Source: Phyto melanocephala (lineage: Eukaryota > Arthropoda > Insecta > Diptera > Rhinophoridae). Taken from it: a DNA stretch of 64,000 nucleotides. The stretch spans positions 94,709,015-94,773,014 of the forward strand of contig OW799237.1 of assembly GCA_941918925.1 (NCBI GenBank). Direction: 5' to 3'. The notes beneath the pieces were generated by a model. That model worked only from the letters and a program-made list of their open reading frames with translations, was not told the origin of the DNA and did not search any database. How positions within the stretch are numbered: the first letter of the stretch is position 1; each line of letters opens with the position of its first letter. Of the stretch, positions 11,788 through 23,708 are shown one piece after another. The translations under genes and the position numbers were made by a program.

Positions 11788-13285
11788 AAAACTCCAATTA
11801 TTATTAATGGTAACTGTGTCATAATATTAATTGTACAGTTCATCAGGTCCATTTTTTTAATAAAGAAAATTAATGTAAAAAAAATTAGTTTTCTGTTAGA
11901 ATTAACTACTTCCGAAATCACAGCCTTGCATATTAAATAGAAAAAAATGTTATGAGCGTTATAGAAATTCGTTTTATGGAAATAGAGACTAACGACTCTA
12001 ATGAAAGTTCCTAAATATCTTCAGAAATACATTAAAACTTTGAGATTTGATAAAAAATGGGATTAATTTAGTATTATTATGATTTAAGAAAAAAAAACTA
12101 AATTTCAATCAGATTTTATACTTTTCAAAGTTTTCAAAAATAAAACAGCATACAAAAATGTGCATATATATTAAAAAAAATTGGCTGAGAAAAGTCCTTA
12201 ATAACAAATGTTCCCTCTTTGACACTTAATATTTATACACTAGTGTAGATATCACAGACTGTGTGAATGTTGTCTTTGTGTGACCTCAAACATATTGCAC
12301 ACTAAATACAATAAGGTCACAACTCAAAATTTCTAAATTTTCAGAAGAGGTAAAAACTATTGAAAATGTAGAAACAACAAAAAAAAAAAAAAAAAAAAAA
12401 CGAACAGACAACGGTATTTTTCCATAGTAGTAAGAAATGTGTAATGTTATTCAAATTATAGAAAAAAAGTAAATTTTGGAAACTTTTGCATTGTGACATT
12501 ATTATATGTAGTCTGCACACAACTATAGTATACACTTATGTACATATATGAATATGTTGACATGTTGTTAAACATATTAACTTGCAATTTTGCTTTATTT
12601 TTTCAGGTTAATGTTGCTTAAAGGAGTACAAATATTTTAAAGAAAAAAAGAAAGTTTTCTCAATTTTTATTTTTTAAATTTTAGGTTAAACAATTGCGGT
12701 ATCTTTTTTATAGCACTTAGGTGTTCGAAGAAGGCTTGCACAAATATACACATTTACACATACACACTTACACATACAAAATACTTTGATATTGAGAAAC
12801 AAAAAACATCACCAAAGGAAATGGAGCATTTAGAGAAAGAAAATAAAGAAAACAAAGGTTAACATTTAATAATAAGAGGGGTTAATGGTATGTGATTACA
12901 TTTTGTGAAATTTTCCTTCTCTATTGACTTTATGCCAGAGGTTGTTAATAACTATGGCAGGAATTTGTAATTAGCGTTTACATATTTCTCTTTTTGTTTT
13001 CAACTAAGTTCAGCAGATAAATATTTACACTTCTGACTTGACTTTAGAGCACAGTCGAAATGTTTCTTTCATTTATATTTTCATCACATCAAAAACAATT
13101 TCAGCACATAGCGCATGCGATGCTAGAATAATAGAAAAAAAACCAATCATCCTGATTTTTTTTTAGTAAAATATTTTTATGTTGTATTAGAAATCGTTTT
13201 AAGTGTAAAGAAAATAACGCAATAAAATAATTTGTTTTATGACTTTCGATTTTGTTGAACTATATTAATAAAAAAATTTAAAAAA
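11788..13285. other. Non-coding DNA
   Basis: Includes a 22-nt A-run near 12378 and two acceptor-like polypyrimidine tracts ending in CAG/TAG near 12605 and 12685. No partnered donors or open frames support exons. No gene called. Confidence 0.5.
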
Positions 13286-13994
13286 ACAAGTAACAGTGCT
13301 ATATTCGGCCGTGCCGAATCTTATATACCCTTCACAACGTGTAGTCATGCAATAACAATTGTTTGTATCACCATTCATCTCATATCAAATACGTACATAT
13401 ATGTACTGGTTAGACTAAATGTGGCATCGAATCCCAGCTGAGCCAAAAAAAATTTATCTTATTTTATTTAAGATATTATTTATATTTTATTATTTTTTTT
13501 ATATTTTTTTTTAAATTTTTTAAAAAAATTTAAAAAATTTTTTTTTTTTTAATTTTTTTTTTTATTTTTTTTATTATTTTTTTTTTATATTTAATATATT
13601 TTTTTTTGTAATTTTTTTTTTGGCATGTTTTTTGCATGTATGTATATAAGTATGTTGTTGTTGTAATTGTGTAAAAAAACGAGGTGGTCGTGGTTTTTTG
13701 CTCATATCTCAGAAAGTTATGGGGCGATTGTGCTGAATTTCAATAGCGATTCATTCCTGGATATTTCCAAGAGATTGATACCATATACAGATCTGAGGAA
13801 CATATAGTTGCTTCTAAAAGTTGATTTCAACCAACACACGGACAGACGGGCAGACGGTCAGGGCTTAATCGATTCCTCTATTCATAAGCTTTCAGAAAAT
13901 ATATACTTTATGGGGTCGGAAATGAAAATTGTAGAAATTACAAACGGAATGACAAAGCTATATATACCCTTGTGCACCACAGGTGAAGGGTATA
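13286..13994 (-). mobile_element. DINE-1-like element, copy C, inner module inverted
   Basis: Ends match the family: the ATTCGGCCGTGCCGAAT hairpin and TATATACCCTTCAC at the left, and the pair TATACCCTT/AAGGGTATA forming a 9-bp stem at 13963-13994. The INE-1-like head (ATACTTTATGGGGTCGG) lies at about 13901. Unlike copies A and D, the tRNA-like box reads GGCATCGAATCCCAGC at about 13422 and comes before a T-rich tract, that is, the box plus AT-rich module is reversed relative to the element ends. No protein is encoded. Confidence 0.7.
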
Positions 13995-14266
13995 AAAAAA
14001 ATCGAGGATGCCTATGACTGAGTTCCTAAAATTTATCTTAAACTTTTTTTAGGAATGGATTATAAAGACCTTTAGCAACCTAAAATGTATGTCAACACTG
14101 AATACAAAATAATTTGTAATAACAGCCTTTATGGTCACTCTCAATTCATTTTAGGTTATTGAGGTCCCTTAAATTGGATCTACGTAATTGAGATATTTTT
14201 TATTAGAGTTTTTATCAGGGTGAAAATGTTAAATTAAAAAAAAAATCCACTATTTTTGATTTAGTC

Positions 14267-14451
14267 TCAAGCCTGGTATTTTGTTCAATATTTCATGTGA
14301 GCTGTTGTCAAGCAATAGTTTTTCATACGAAATTTGAAGCAATGGTTGATATATTGTTTGCTCGGTTTTTTGTATGTCCAATTTAAATTCGTGTGAAAAA
14401 ACTAATGTTGCTCAATATATTTCACAGAATGAAATAGAATACTGGGCTTGA
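14267..14451. mobile_element. Small MITE, 185 bp
   Basis: The left end TCAAGCCTGGTATTTTGTTC and the inverse of the right end, TCAAGCCCAGTATTCTATTT, form imperfect terminal inverted repeats; similarity extends inward. No target duplication is obvious and the superfamily is unknown. Confidence 0.6.
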
Positions 14452-14876
14452 TGGAGGAGCACATTTCTATGTGATGATTTTCATGCCCTTTTGTTAAAAA
14501 ATGCAGTGAGCGTATTTTCTGATCACCTTTTGCTGCACTTGAAACCTTGAAGCTGTTTAAAACCCATTTTTTCACAATGAACTAACAGAAGAGCACTGCT
14601 GAGTCGTATAAAAATTTTGCAACGCACATATATTATACATAATTTCATCTATATAAGCTAGCCGAAAAGACATGGATCATAATGAAATCGATGACCGTAA
14701 CGTTAAATAATTTTATTTTTTGTTTAATTTTCTTTTTCCAGAATAACAAAAACATATTGGTTTGTTTATAAAATATATAAAATTTTAATGAAAATATGGT
14801 AGCACTGTTCAGTGAATTAGTTTTTTAATATAAGAGCATAAGAAGATACGCATTCGAAATGAAATATATTTATATA

Positions 14877-15193
14877 CTAGCCAAGCCCGGCGCGCGTTGC
14901 TACGCCCCTTACTAAATAAAAATGCGTTCTGAACTTTAATTGAATATAAAGTGCAAGAAGCTAAAAATTATAACTTTTTTTATGGGAGTGGCACTGCCCG
15001 CTTTTCCAATCACGAAACTGTGTAATCATGACAGCTCGATATGTGTGCAAATTTTCAGAAAAATCGGTGAAGTTCAAGTAGCTGAATATTATAACTTTTT
15101 TATGGGCGTGGACCTGCCCACTTTTTTTATCACGAAACTATTTAGTCATGACACACACACACACAGACAGAGTTTCACTTTTATATATATAGA
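14877..15193 (-). mobile_element. Helitron, short copy of the 20.9-kb family
   Basis: On the minus strand it begins TCTATATATATAAAAGTGAA after an A and ends at CTAG followed by T, the AT-target signature of Helitrons. Near its 3' end it carries GGGGCGTAGCAACGCGCGCC, shared with the copies at 20.9, 22.1 and 61.2 kb. Two of the about 121-bp internal units remain, each with a GTGGGC...GCCCAT-type string. No Rep/helicase is present, so it is non-autonomous. Confidence 0.8.
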
Positions 15194-16386
15194 TTGCATC
15201 TGAGTTCTACGACGTATTTTAGATACAAATTGTTTCAGAAAAGTACGTTACGTCAAAATTCTAAAAAAGTAATAAAACCTGTATCTATAGAAAATTAAGT
15301 GGTGACTAGTCGGGATGGCATCACTCTGTACATAGCAGTAGTCTTAAGTATATAAAAAGGTTTAAAGGATATCTTTTTATTTTCAAGTTAGGCTTCTGAG
15401 AGCTAACAACACCACATTAATGTTAATTTACCTGTAGCTAAACGGGATCAGACAATTTGGGGAGATCAGCTCAAAGCTTACCAGAGTCCCATCTGGTAAC
15501 TCGTAAAGCAGTCCTGGTTATAAAGGAGATCTCTTCGAATTACACTTAGTGGTTACTACCCAAAACAGTGAAAGGATATCGGTTTGTTTTAATAACTATT
15601 GCTTGTCCTAGTGACGAACTTTGTGTGACATGTGCATCTCTTTCAACAGAGTTGCTTAGTTGGTTATTGGGCCTCCATCGCTGAGTAATGCTTAGCGTTA
15701 TGTTCAAATTTATCCGTTTTTGTAACAAGTTTTCCTGTTTTTATGGCAAGAAAAAAAAACAAGTTTTTCCATAGTAGTGTTCGATTTTACATATTTATAA
15801 ATTTTTTCATGCACTTTATATGTCATGCCACATATATCTTTATTATTCCACTTAAAATTTCTATAATTTTGTACTCATAAGACTCGTATAAAGTTTTCAA
15901 GAAATTAGCTATTAATCCGCAAAGTTATAGGTTAAAATAATTTAGATTTTTTTTTAATATATCAAGTTCCTATAACTTCTAGGTAACTTTTAGATACGTA
16001 GTTCTACGCAACTCAACACTTAGTTTCAAAAACTATTCCAGAGAAAAACTAACAAATTGCTTTAAAAATAATTGAGTTATAAGAACACAAATACAACTGC
16101 TTCAATGTGTTTTCTTAAATTTATAAACGAAAATATAATTTTTTTTTCTTCAATATGTCAGCAGCTATTTAATTTTGCTATTAGAGAAAAATTTCGTATC
16201 GAAACCAAATGGCGACTATATAGTTATTACAAATTTTATCTTTTTATTTTCCCAATATGGGTGTCAAGTGCAAAGGCTGGATTAATAGATTATAGTTGGT
16301 AGTGTTTTTTCGGGAAAAGTTTTTTCTTCTGAAAAAAATTTCTCCTAACCAAATTGTAACTTTAAAAATATATGGCAACACTAATA
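15194..16386. other. Non-coding DNA
   Basis: Only short frames in this stretch; none resembles a known protein. The 15.35-15.75 kb part is somewhat richer in GC but has stops in every frame. Confidence 0.5.
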
Positions 16387-17142
16387 CAGTAGAAACTCGA
16401 TTCATGCACATATTCGCTACATGCACACCTCGATTTTTGCAACACTTGATTTTTTTCCGTTAAGTACTCAGTACTTGCAACATTCGAAAATTTTAACCTC
16501 AATACTTGGAAAAATTTTTTTTAACATAGGTTTCTCTGTAGATTTGTTTGTTCGTTAACAAGAGTAAAGTTGGGGGAAATCCTGCATTAGTATCACACAG
16601 ATGACGAATTGAGCTAAACTATGACAGTTTAGAGTTGAGTTGTGCGTCTGACATTCCAGAGGCAGCGCAATAATGAATAAGAAAGTCTAACGAATATCGA
16701 AATTTTTTTATTATAACACAAAAATAATTTGCGGTATATTTTTATACGGCTTTTTTAATATTAAGATTTTTTAATCAAAATAATCAAACTTGAGGCCAGT
16801 TTTTTATTTAAGAAATAATTTTATATAATTTTTTTTATTTTTTATTTTCTATACATTTCGTCATTCATTGAAGGAAATCTTCAGGAGTATTAATGAGTAA
16901 CAATATCTAAATAAAAGAACTTCCCTTGTTAATATCTTACATTGTACTGAACATAAAAATGAAAATACTTAAAAGTTTACAAGTGTACTGAACTAAACTA
17001 GGAATCAAATTAAATGTTGTGCTAAAAAGACCAATAGAACTGCTTTTTAATTGTATAAAAAATAAATATTCGGTACTTGCAGCAACCTTAAAACTTGCAC
17101 CGAGCCCGGTTTTCATTGCGAGCAAGAATCGAGTTTCTACTG
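16387..17142. mobile_element. pogo/Tigger-like non-autonomous element, 756 bp
   Basis: Terminal inverted repeats CAGTAGAAACTCGATTC are flanked by TA on both sides (16385-16386 and 17143-17144), the Tc1/mariner/pogo target signature. The CAGTAGAAACTCGA start is characteristic of pogo-type ends. Degenerate repeats of the end motif continue inward (CACCTCGATTTTTGCAAC near 16425). No transposase frame remains; the inside is AT-rich filler. Confidence 0.75.
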
Positions 17143-17994
17143 TAATGCGGGAGATTTACTAATAGCCGTACTAAATCGGCTACTGTGGTTAACTAAACGA
17201 ATTCTTATCGTTAATAGATCACGAATTCTTGTGCATAAGAGACATGTACAATAATTTTGCGTGCGTGTTGTGCGATAGTTAGACACATTAACTTAACCCT
17301 GTGGTGTAATCTCCTTTAGATAATGGCCCTCTAGGCCCAACGATGTCGTTAATCTTCCCCCGTCTGTGTGGTTGATGACAGACACCGGGTAGGGATAGTA
17401 ACAAGTTGCTGCTTAATAGCATTGCTTATGAAAAGAGCATCAGAGAAGTCCAGTGACGATTTTTTGATTGATGGTTTGTAAAGTATTTCTCTTTTGATAT
17501 TACTTCTTCTGTCGTATCCGTTTGTAAATTTACACTTCTGGCAAAAACTATAGCAATTGAACAATTTGAAGCTAATAAGGAAAATATATTAAAAATTTTC
17601 ACATTTTTAACTCAAAAATATTTGTATCAATAGTAGTTTTTTGGTATTGAGCTTGAGATAATTTTTTTTTTAAATAGTTTTAATTTTATTTTCCAATATT
17701 TCGCTGCCACATTGGGTAGCTTCTTTAAGGAAAGTATTAACAATTAAAGAAAAGTATTAAATTAAAAGGATCAAAACATTTATTTATTATTTAAAAAATT
17801 CAATTAGATAAAAAAAAAATAATATCACGAAAACAAACAATGGCCAATATATATTTGGCAAAAACTAAAGGAATTAAAATAATCACATTCTAATGGTTAA
17901 TTCTGTTTTAAAAATTAAAGGCATATTTGTTAAGTTTTTAATACAGCTGCCCATCTTCTGGGGTGTTTATATGCCATACTCATATTATAGGCAA
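17143..17994. other. Non-coding DNA with one dispersed motif
   Basis: A 71-codon minus frame at 17349-17564 has no recognisable domain. At 17693-17730 lies a copy of the dispersed CCAATATTTCGCTGCCACA motif. Otherwise nothing. Confidence 0.45.
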
Positions 17995-18604
17995 CTAGCT
18001 GACCCGGTCCGTATTGCTGGCCCTATGCAAGCATTGTTGTATTACCACATAATTTAAATTGAGCTTTTAACGAAATTTACGGCCTTCAAATAAAAATCCA
18101 TAGATTTTTTAAAGAATAACTTTCATATGGTGTAGGTATGGGCTCAATCAAAAAAGAAACGCATGTATTTAAGGCAAATTGGAAATTATATTAAGTTATT
18201 ATTATTGAATTATTTTTTATTTTTGAATGCAACATTTCGAAAGTTTGAAAATTTTTTATATTGGATCATTATTTTTTGTACATATTTTTCGGAACTACAT
18301 AATCGATTTAAGAGTTTGATATCTCGTTTTGAAAAACATGACAACGGCTTTAAAAACAAACAAAAAAAAAATAAATAAAAAAAGCAACAAAATATACATA
18401 TGTATGTATATGTCATTAATGGTGCAATATGAAAACCAGATTTTGTCACAACCCTCCGCCCGCAGACCGAAAATCAAAAATCAGGCTTCACAGTGTCACC
18501 CGCCAAAATATTCTGAAGATTCCCTGAAATTTTCATCAAAATCGGCCCAGCCGTTTTGGAGTCAATACGTTACATACATACATCCTGTTTTATATATATA
18601 GAGA
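17995..18604 (-). mobile_element. Helitron, second family
   Basis: On the minus strand it starts TCTCTATATATATAAAACAG after an A and ends ...GGACCGGGTCAGCTAG before T. The 5' part contains CCAAAACGGCTGGGCCGATT, a phrase typical of insect Helitron 5' regions. No protein is encoded; a frame at 18329-18601 is a by-product. Length 610 bp. Confidence 0.7.
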
Positions 18605-19101
18605 TAAAAAGTACTTCTATTATGTATCAAAATACCAAATTTTTTTAAAATCCACAAGTAATTTTTGAGACAATTACGTAGATACACAGAAAGACAGACA
18701 GAAAAAATTCTTCAAAAAGGGTTTTTCATTCTAGATCCTTGTCTCTATGTTTGTCAATATATTGTTATTTTTATAAGTAAAGATTAAAGAAATATTTTAT
18801 TTTGTTTTTGTTAAAAAGTTTCAACCAAATATTTTCATGGAATTTAAACATAACATCTTAAGTTGAGTTAACAAAACTTTTAAGGTTTCTTAACCTTAAA
18901 GTTAAAATCTTCTAGATGCTTTATTTTATCCTTTTCACTTGCTTGTCAAAATTCCACAGATTTATTTATGCATAATTTTTCTCAGATTCCTTTAAAGAAC
19001 TTTACAAATTTTTCATGAAATAAAGTATACCGTTAAAAGCTCATTGCAAATAAGAACTCAAGTTTTAGTAAAGACCTAGAAGTTTAAAAAATTATCGGCC
19101 T

Positions 19102-19528
19102 TATTCATAACGAAAAGTTGGCATAAAGTTAGCATAAAGTTTATTCATAACACACATGCTAAACTTTGGCTAACGATTTGCTAAACTCTTGTTAACGAGC
19201 TGCCAAGCGTTTGCCGACTTGTGAAAAACAGCTGTTCTGTGTCAAACAAATTTTATAAAATTTTTTAATTTATTTTAAAATTTTAGAAATTGTTAGTATG
19301 GATGGAAAACCAAAAAAAAATTTCAAAATCAGGGATAATATAAAAAAATGGTTGCATTTTTGAGGAGTATCATGCAATTTCAGAGTTGATTTATAAAAAG
19401 TTGGCAGACGGATAAAAGTTTGTTATAAATAAACTCTGTGCCAAAGAGCTGCCAAGCTTAATCGGCATTCTAGTTAGCAGCTCGTTGTACGTAGTGTATA
19501 AACTGTGGCTAACTTTTTGTTATGAATA
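19102..19528. mobile_element. TIR element with short reading-frame stub
   Basis: Inverted ends TATTCATAACGAAAAGTTGG and TATTCATAACAAAAAGTTAG face each other, with weaker inverted similarity continuing for over 100 bp (CGAGCTGCCAAGC against CGAGCTGCTAAC). Inside, ATG at 19298 opens a 21-residue basic frame (MDGKPKKNFKIRDNIKKW...) ended by TGA at 19361-19363, perhaps a remnant of a transposon-encoded protein. The superfamily is unresolved because no clean target duplication is visible. Confidence 0.6.
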
Positions 19529-20936
19529 TATATATTATTCATCTAACACACTTTACTTCAAAGTGCTAATACAATTTACTTGCATCTTTAAGTTACCCAT
19601 TTACCAAATTTGTCCTAATTTTTCCAACAAAACTTTTACTTAGCCTCCAAATTATTAACTAAACTACTTACTTGTAAATGCCAGTCCCTTGGGTGTCGGC
19701 TTCAAAAAAAAAAAAAAAAAAAAAGAATAACGTCGAGGACTCCACGTTATTCTCTTTCAGCACACAAAATGGCATCAATCATTTCAATGTTTTATTAATA
19801 TGTGCTTCATTCATATTAATTACAAAACTTTTCAACAGCTTGTCCTAATTTAATATGTATTTTGTGTGTAGTAGTGTAGTTGTGTATTCAAGCCCCTACA
19901 TTTTCATTGCTCACTCTGTTTAATTTAAGCTATTTTCCAGTATTTTTGACTGTGTTACAATAGCAATATTCTGCCGGTTGCCAAGGGACTATTATTATTA
20001 TTATTGTTTTTTTTTTGAATGTACATTCGTTTTTCTTTCAATGAAGGGGAAATATTTAAACACTTTAAATGACTATTTGACACTCTAGCGGAATGTTTCC
20101 TATATGTTTGTATAGTATTTTCGTTCTTATTTCCCATTTCAATTGTACATACTTACACACATTTAACACATTCATACGTTATTTTAGTCGGTCTGACAGT
20201 TAAAGTATTTTCATATCTTTAACGAAAAAGAAAACAAAAATGTTAAGATTAATATAAATGTAGTGGTTGTAAGTGTATTTGTGCAAAGATTATATGTGAG
20301 TTTGTTATTGTAAAAATGTAAGTATGAATGTGTTGGTATTTGTACAATCAAACCAAATGCCATAAAGTTATTCAACCAACTGAGTGCAAATAAAATTCTT
20401 CTTTGTGTCAGTTAAAGGTTTAACGTGACCATCTTTTATTGAGTGTGTTTTATGGAATATTTTTTTTTTCATTTCCCGATACAAACTATTTATTATTGTG
20501 AAGATATTTGAATAAAGGTTTAATATTGATTTGTGAATCTATAAGTTGAAGCTTTTAATATTAACTAGGATTTAAATATATTGTGTCACTTGTTAGTTTT
20601 ATTGAAAAATTGAAAAAAGAGGAAACTGATGCACCCCTTAATATATACAGTATATTTTGTAAAAATTATAAAACAACAAAATCTAAATGCGGATTTGCCC
20701 AATAATGATAAAGACTATGCATTGCGCATGTTAGTTGTAATTATGCTCTCTGGTACATGATGTCATATCAGCAAGTGATTGATATTTCAAATGAAAATTG
20801 TAAAAAGGTAAAAATGCCAAAACTGATAAATAATAAATAACAATAATTATAAATAATAACAGAAAACATTTAATAAAAGATAAATAAATAAATAAAAAAA
20901 CAAGAAAGTGGTACATTTTTTTTATATTCTTCTAAA
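19529..20936. other. Non-coding DNA with simple repeats
   Basis: Contains a 22-nt A-run at about 19704, a 9-bp-stem hairpin GAATAACGT/ACGTTATTC at 19725-19752, an ATT repeat near 19990 and a weak inverted pair AGTCCCTTGG at 19683 and 19978. No gene found. Confidence 0.5.
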
Positions 20937-20956
20937 TCTATATATATAAAAGTGAA

Positions 20957-20997
<41 letters not shown>

Positions 20998-22069
20998 GCT
21001 ATAGACTCTGAAACTGTAAAACCGATCGGGCTCAAACTTTGGTAAGTTGTTGTACACATACCGGGGAGTGTTTATGGATGAAAAAAAGTGGGCGGGGCCA
21101 CGCCCATAAAAAATTACTTATCAGTTTTAGCTACTTGCACTTGACCGATTTTTCTGAAACTTTGCACACATATCGAGCCCTGATGACTAAATAATTTCGT
21201 GATAAAAAAAGTGGGCGGGGCCACGCCCATAAAAATTTTTTAATTTTGAGGTACTTGCAATGGACGGATTTTACTGAAACTTTGCACACATATTGGGCTG
21301 TCATGACTTTATAATTTCGTGATTAGAAAAGTGGGCAGGGCCACGCCCATAAAAAAAAAGTTATAAGTTTGAGGTACTTGCACTGGACCGATTTTTCTAA
21401 AACTTTGCACACACACTAAGCTGTCATGACTTTATAATTTTGTGATTAGAAAAGTGGGCAGTGCCACGCCCATAAAAAAAAGTTATCATTTTGAGGTATT
21501 TGCACTCGACCGATTTTTCTGAAACTTTGCACACATATAGAGCTGTCATGACTTTATAATTTAGTGATTGAAAAAGTGGGCGGGGCCACGCCCATAAAAA
21601 ATTTGTTATCAGATTTAGCTACTTGCACTGGACCGAATTTTCTGAAACTTTGCAAACATACTGAGCTGTCATGACTTAACACTTTCGTCATTGGAAAAGT
21701 GGGCAGTGTCACGCCCATTAAAAAACAGGTATCATTTTGAGGTACTTTCACTGGACCGATTTTTTTGAAACTTTGCACACATATTGAGTTGTCATGACTA
21801 TACAGTTTCGTATTTAGAAAAGTGGGCAGTGCTACGCCCATTAAAAAAAGGTATCATTTTGAGGTACTTACACTGGACCGATTTTTCTGAAACTTTGCAC
21901 ACTTATTGAGCTGTCATGACTATACAGTTTCTTAATTAGAAAAGTGGGCAGTGCCACCCTCATAAAGAAAAAGTTATAGTTTTTAGCCTTGCACTTGATA
22001 TTCGATTAAAATTTAGAATGCGATTAAAATTCATGAAGGGGCGTAGCAACGCGCGCCGGGATTGGCTAG
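20937..22069 (+). mobile_element. Helitron with eight tandem internal units
   Basis: Starts TCTATATATATAAAAGTGAA after an A, followed by a 40-bp GT run, and ends GCCGGGATTGGCTAG before T. The body is an array of about 121-bp units; the marker GTGGGCGGGGCCACGCCCAT or a variant recurs near 21089, 21210, 21329, 21453, 21574, 21701, 21821 and 21941, and each unit also has GAAACTTTGCACACATAT. The marker is itself palindromic. Non-autonomous: no Rep/helicase. Its downstream end abuts a second copy with no host DNA between. Confidence 0.85.
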
Positions 22070-22570
22070 TATATATATAAAAGTGAAACTCTGTGTGTGT
22101 GTGTGTGTGTTAGCTATAGACTCCGAAACTGTAAAACCGATCGGACTCAAACTTTGGCAAGTTGTTGTACACATTCCAGGGAGTGTTTATGGGTGGCAAA
22201 AAGTGGGCGGGGCCACGCCCATAAAAAAGTTTTAATAGTGAGGTACTTGCACGGGACCGATTTTTCTGAAACTTTGCACACATATCGAACTATCATGACT
22301 TAATAATTTCGTGATAAGAAAAGTGGGCAGGGCCACGCCCATAAGAAAAAGGTTATAATTTTGAGGTACTTGCACTGGATGGATTCTTCTGAAACTTTGC
22401 ACACATATTGAGCTGTTATGACTTTACAATTTCGTGATTAGAAAAGTGGGAAGTGCCACGCCCATAAAAAAAGTTATAATTTTTAGGTTTTTGCACTTGA
22501 TATTCAATTTAAATTCAGAATGCATTTTGATTCATTATGGGGCGTAGCAACGCGCGCCGGGTTTGTCTGG
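22070..22570 (+). mobile_element. Helitron, second tandem copy, three units
   Basis: Begins TATATATATAAAAGTGAAAC directly after the CTAG of the preceding copy and repeats the same 5' block (GT run, AACCGATCGG), then only three internal units (markers near 22204, 22323, 22447), and ends GCGCGCCGGGTTTGTCTGG, a degraded CTAG. It differs from the upstream copy in unit number, so it is not a simple assembly duplication. Confidence 0.8.
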
Positions 22571-23708
22571 TTAACTTATAAAAGGTAAATTGCCAAATAA
22601 GCCGTAAAATGTTCAATAATACACTTTAAAGTAAACTAAAATGCTTTTATTCTCCTTTAAATTATTTAAATTTCACTGTTTATATAGTGCTTTTGTTAAG
22701 TGTGAGATGATGTGACGTACTTGCGCAACATAAAACTTCTTTTTTACAGTGGAAGTTCGAAGTCTTATTTTTATTACTTTTGGGATTTGTAAAGTAAACC
22801 CATTTGTGTTTAATTTAGTATTTTAGTTTTAGAATTTAATATTTTTTATTTTTACTATCTTTCTGAAATGCATAATGATTTCTGGTTATATAAAAAAAAT
22901 ATACCCTTTTTAATAAAATAATAAAACTGAAACCTCTGCACTAGACTTATTTTGGAACTATTTGGTTCTTTCATCTTTTTTAAATTAATTTAGAATTTTT
23001 TGCATTATTAACACCTGGCAACACTTGTTTAGTAAAATTTATTTTTATTTTTATTAATTTTTATATTATTTTTATTTAATAATTTAATTTATAAAGTATA
23101 CACTTAAAAAACCTTTTAAAATCATTACATGTGCAGTTGGTATCACTATTAAAACTTCATCATTTCTTTTCGTATGGCTGTGTATAAATATATTTTTATT
23201 TTGCCAAAAAAATACATTTACATCACATCAAACACATACACACATTTACATACATACATGTTATCATCCATATCAATTACAATAAATATCAGAACAAATT
23301 TTTTGTGAAAATAAACGAAAAAATCAAGAAACATTTCCACATACAATTCTACTTGTTAAAGTTACACAGTCATACACAATCAGCAACCAAAACCAAGATG
23401 CAGCACAAACACAGCCAAAGCAAAAAGAAATTTTTAGATTTGCCTTTTTTCGTGTATGGGTACATTTGTTTCTGTGTGTGTGTGTGTGTGTATGTACGTA
23501 GGTAGGTAGAAGTATGTATGCGTAGCCATTAAAAAATATTTCCCATTTAATGGATTTTTTTTACTTCTTCTTGATGTTTTTCTGCCACTACCACTACTAC
23601 GCCTACATTTGCTTGTTCGACGAGGATGATGAATTAAAGTTTGCATTGTGCTTAACTGACTTCATTTTGAGCGGGTGATACATACTGACATATATGTAGC
23701 ATAATATA
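22571..23708. other. Non-coding AT-rich DNA
   Basis: No recognised gene. A GT/ATGT microrepeat lies at 23475-23520. The frame at 23434-23646 (minus) is rich in Arg/Ser but matches no family known to me. Confidence 0.45.

Noticed and set aside
17349..17564. 71-codon minus frame
   Set aside because: No recognisable domain and no supporting signals; likely chance.
20937..22570. CRISPR-like repeat array
   Set aside because: Units are about 121 bp with no short repeat/spacer layout, in a eukaryotic Helitron.
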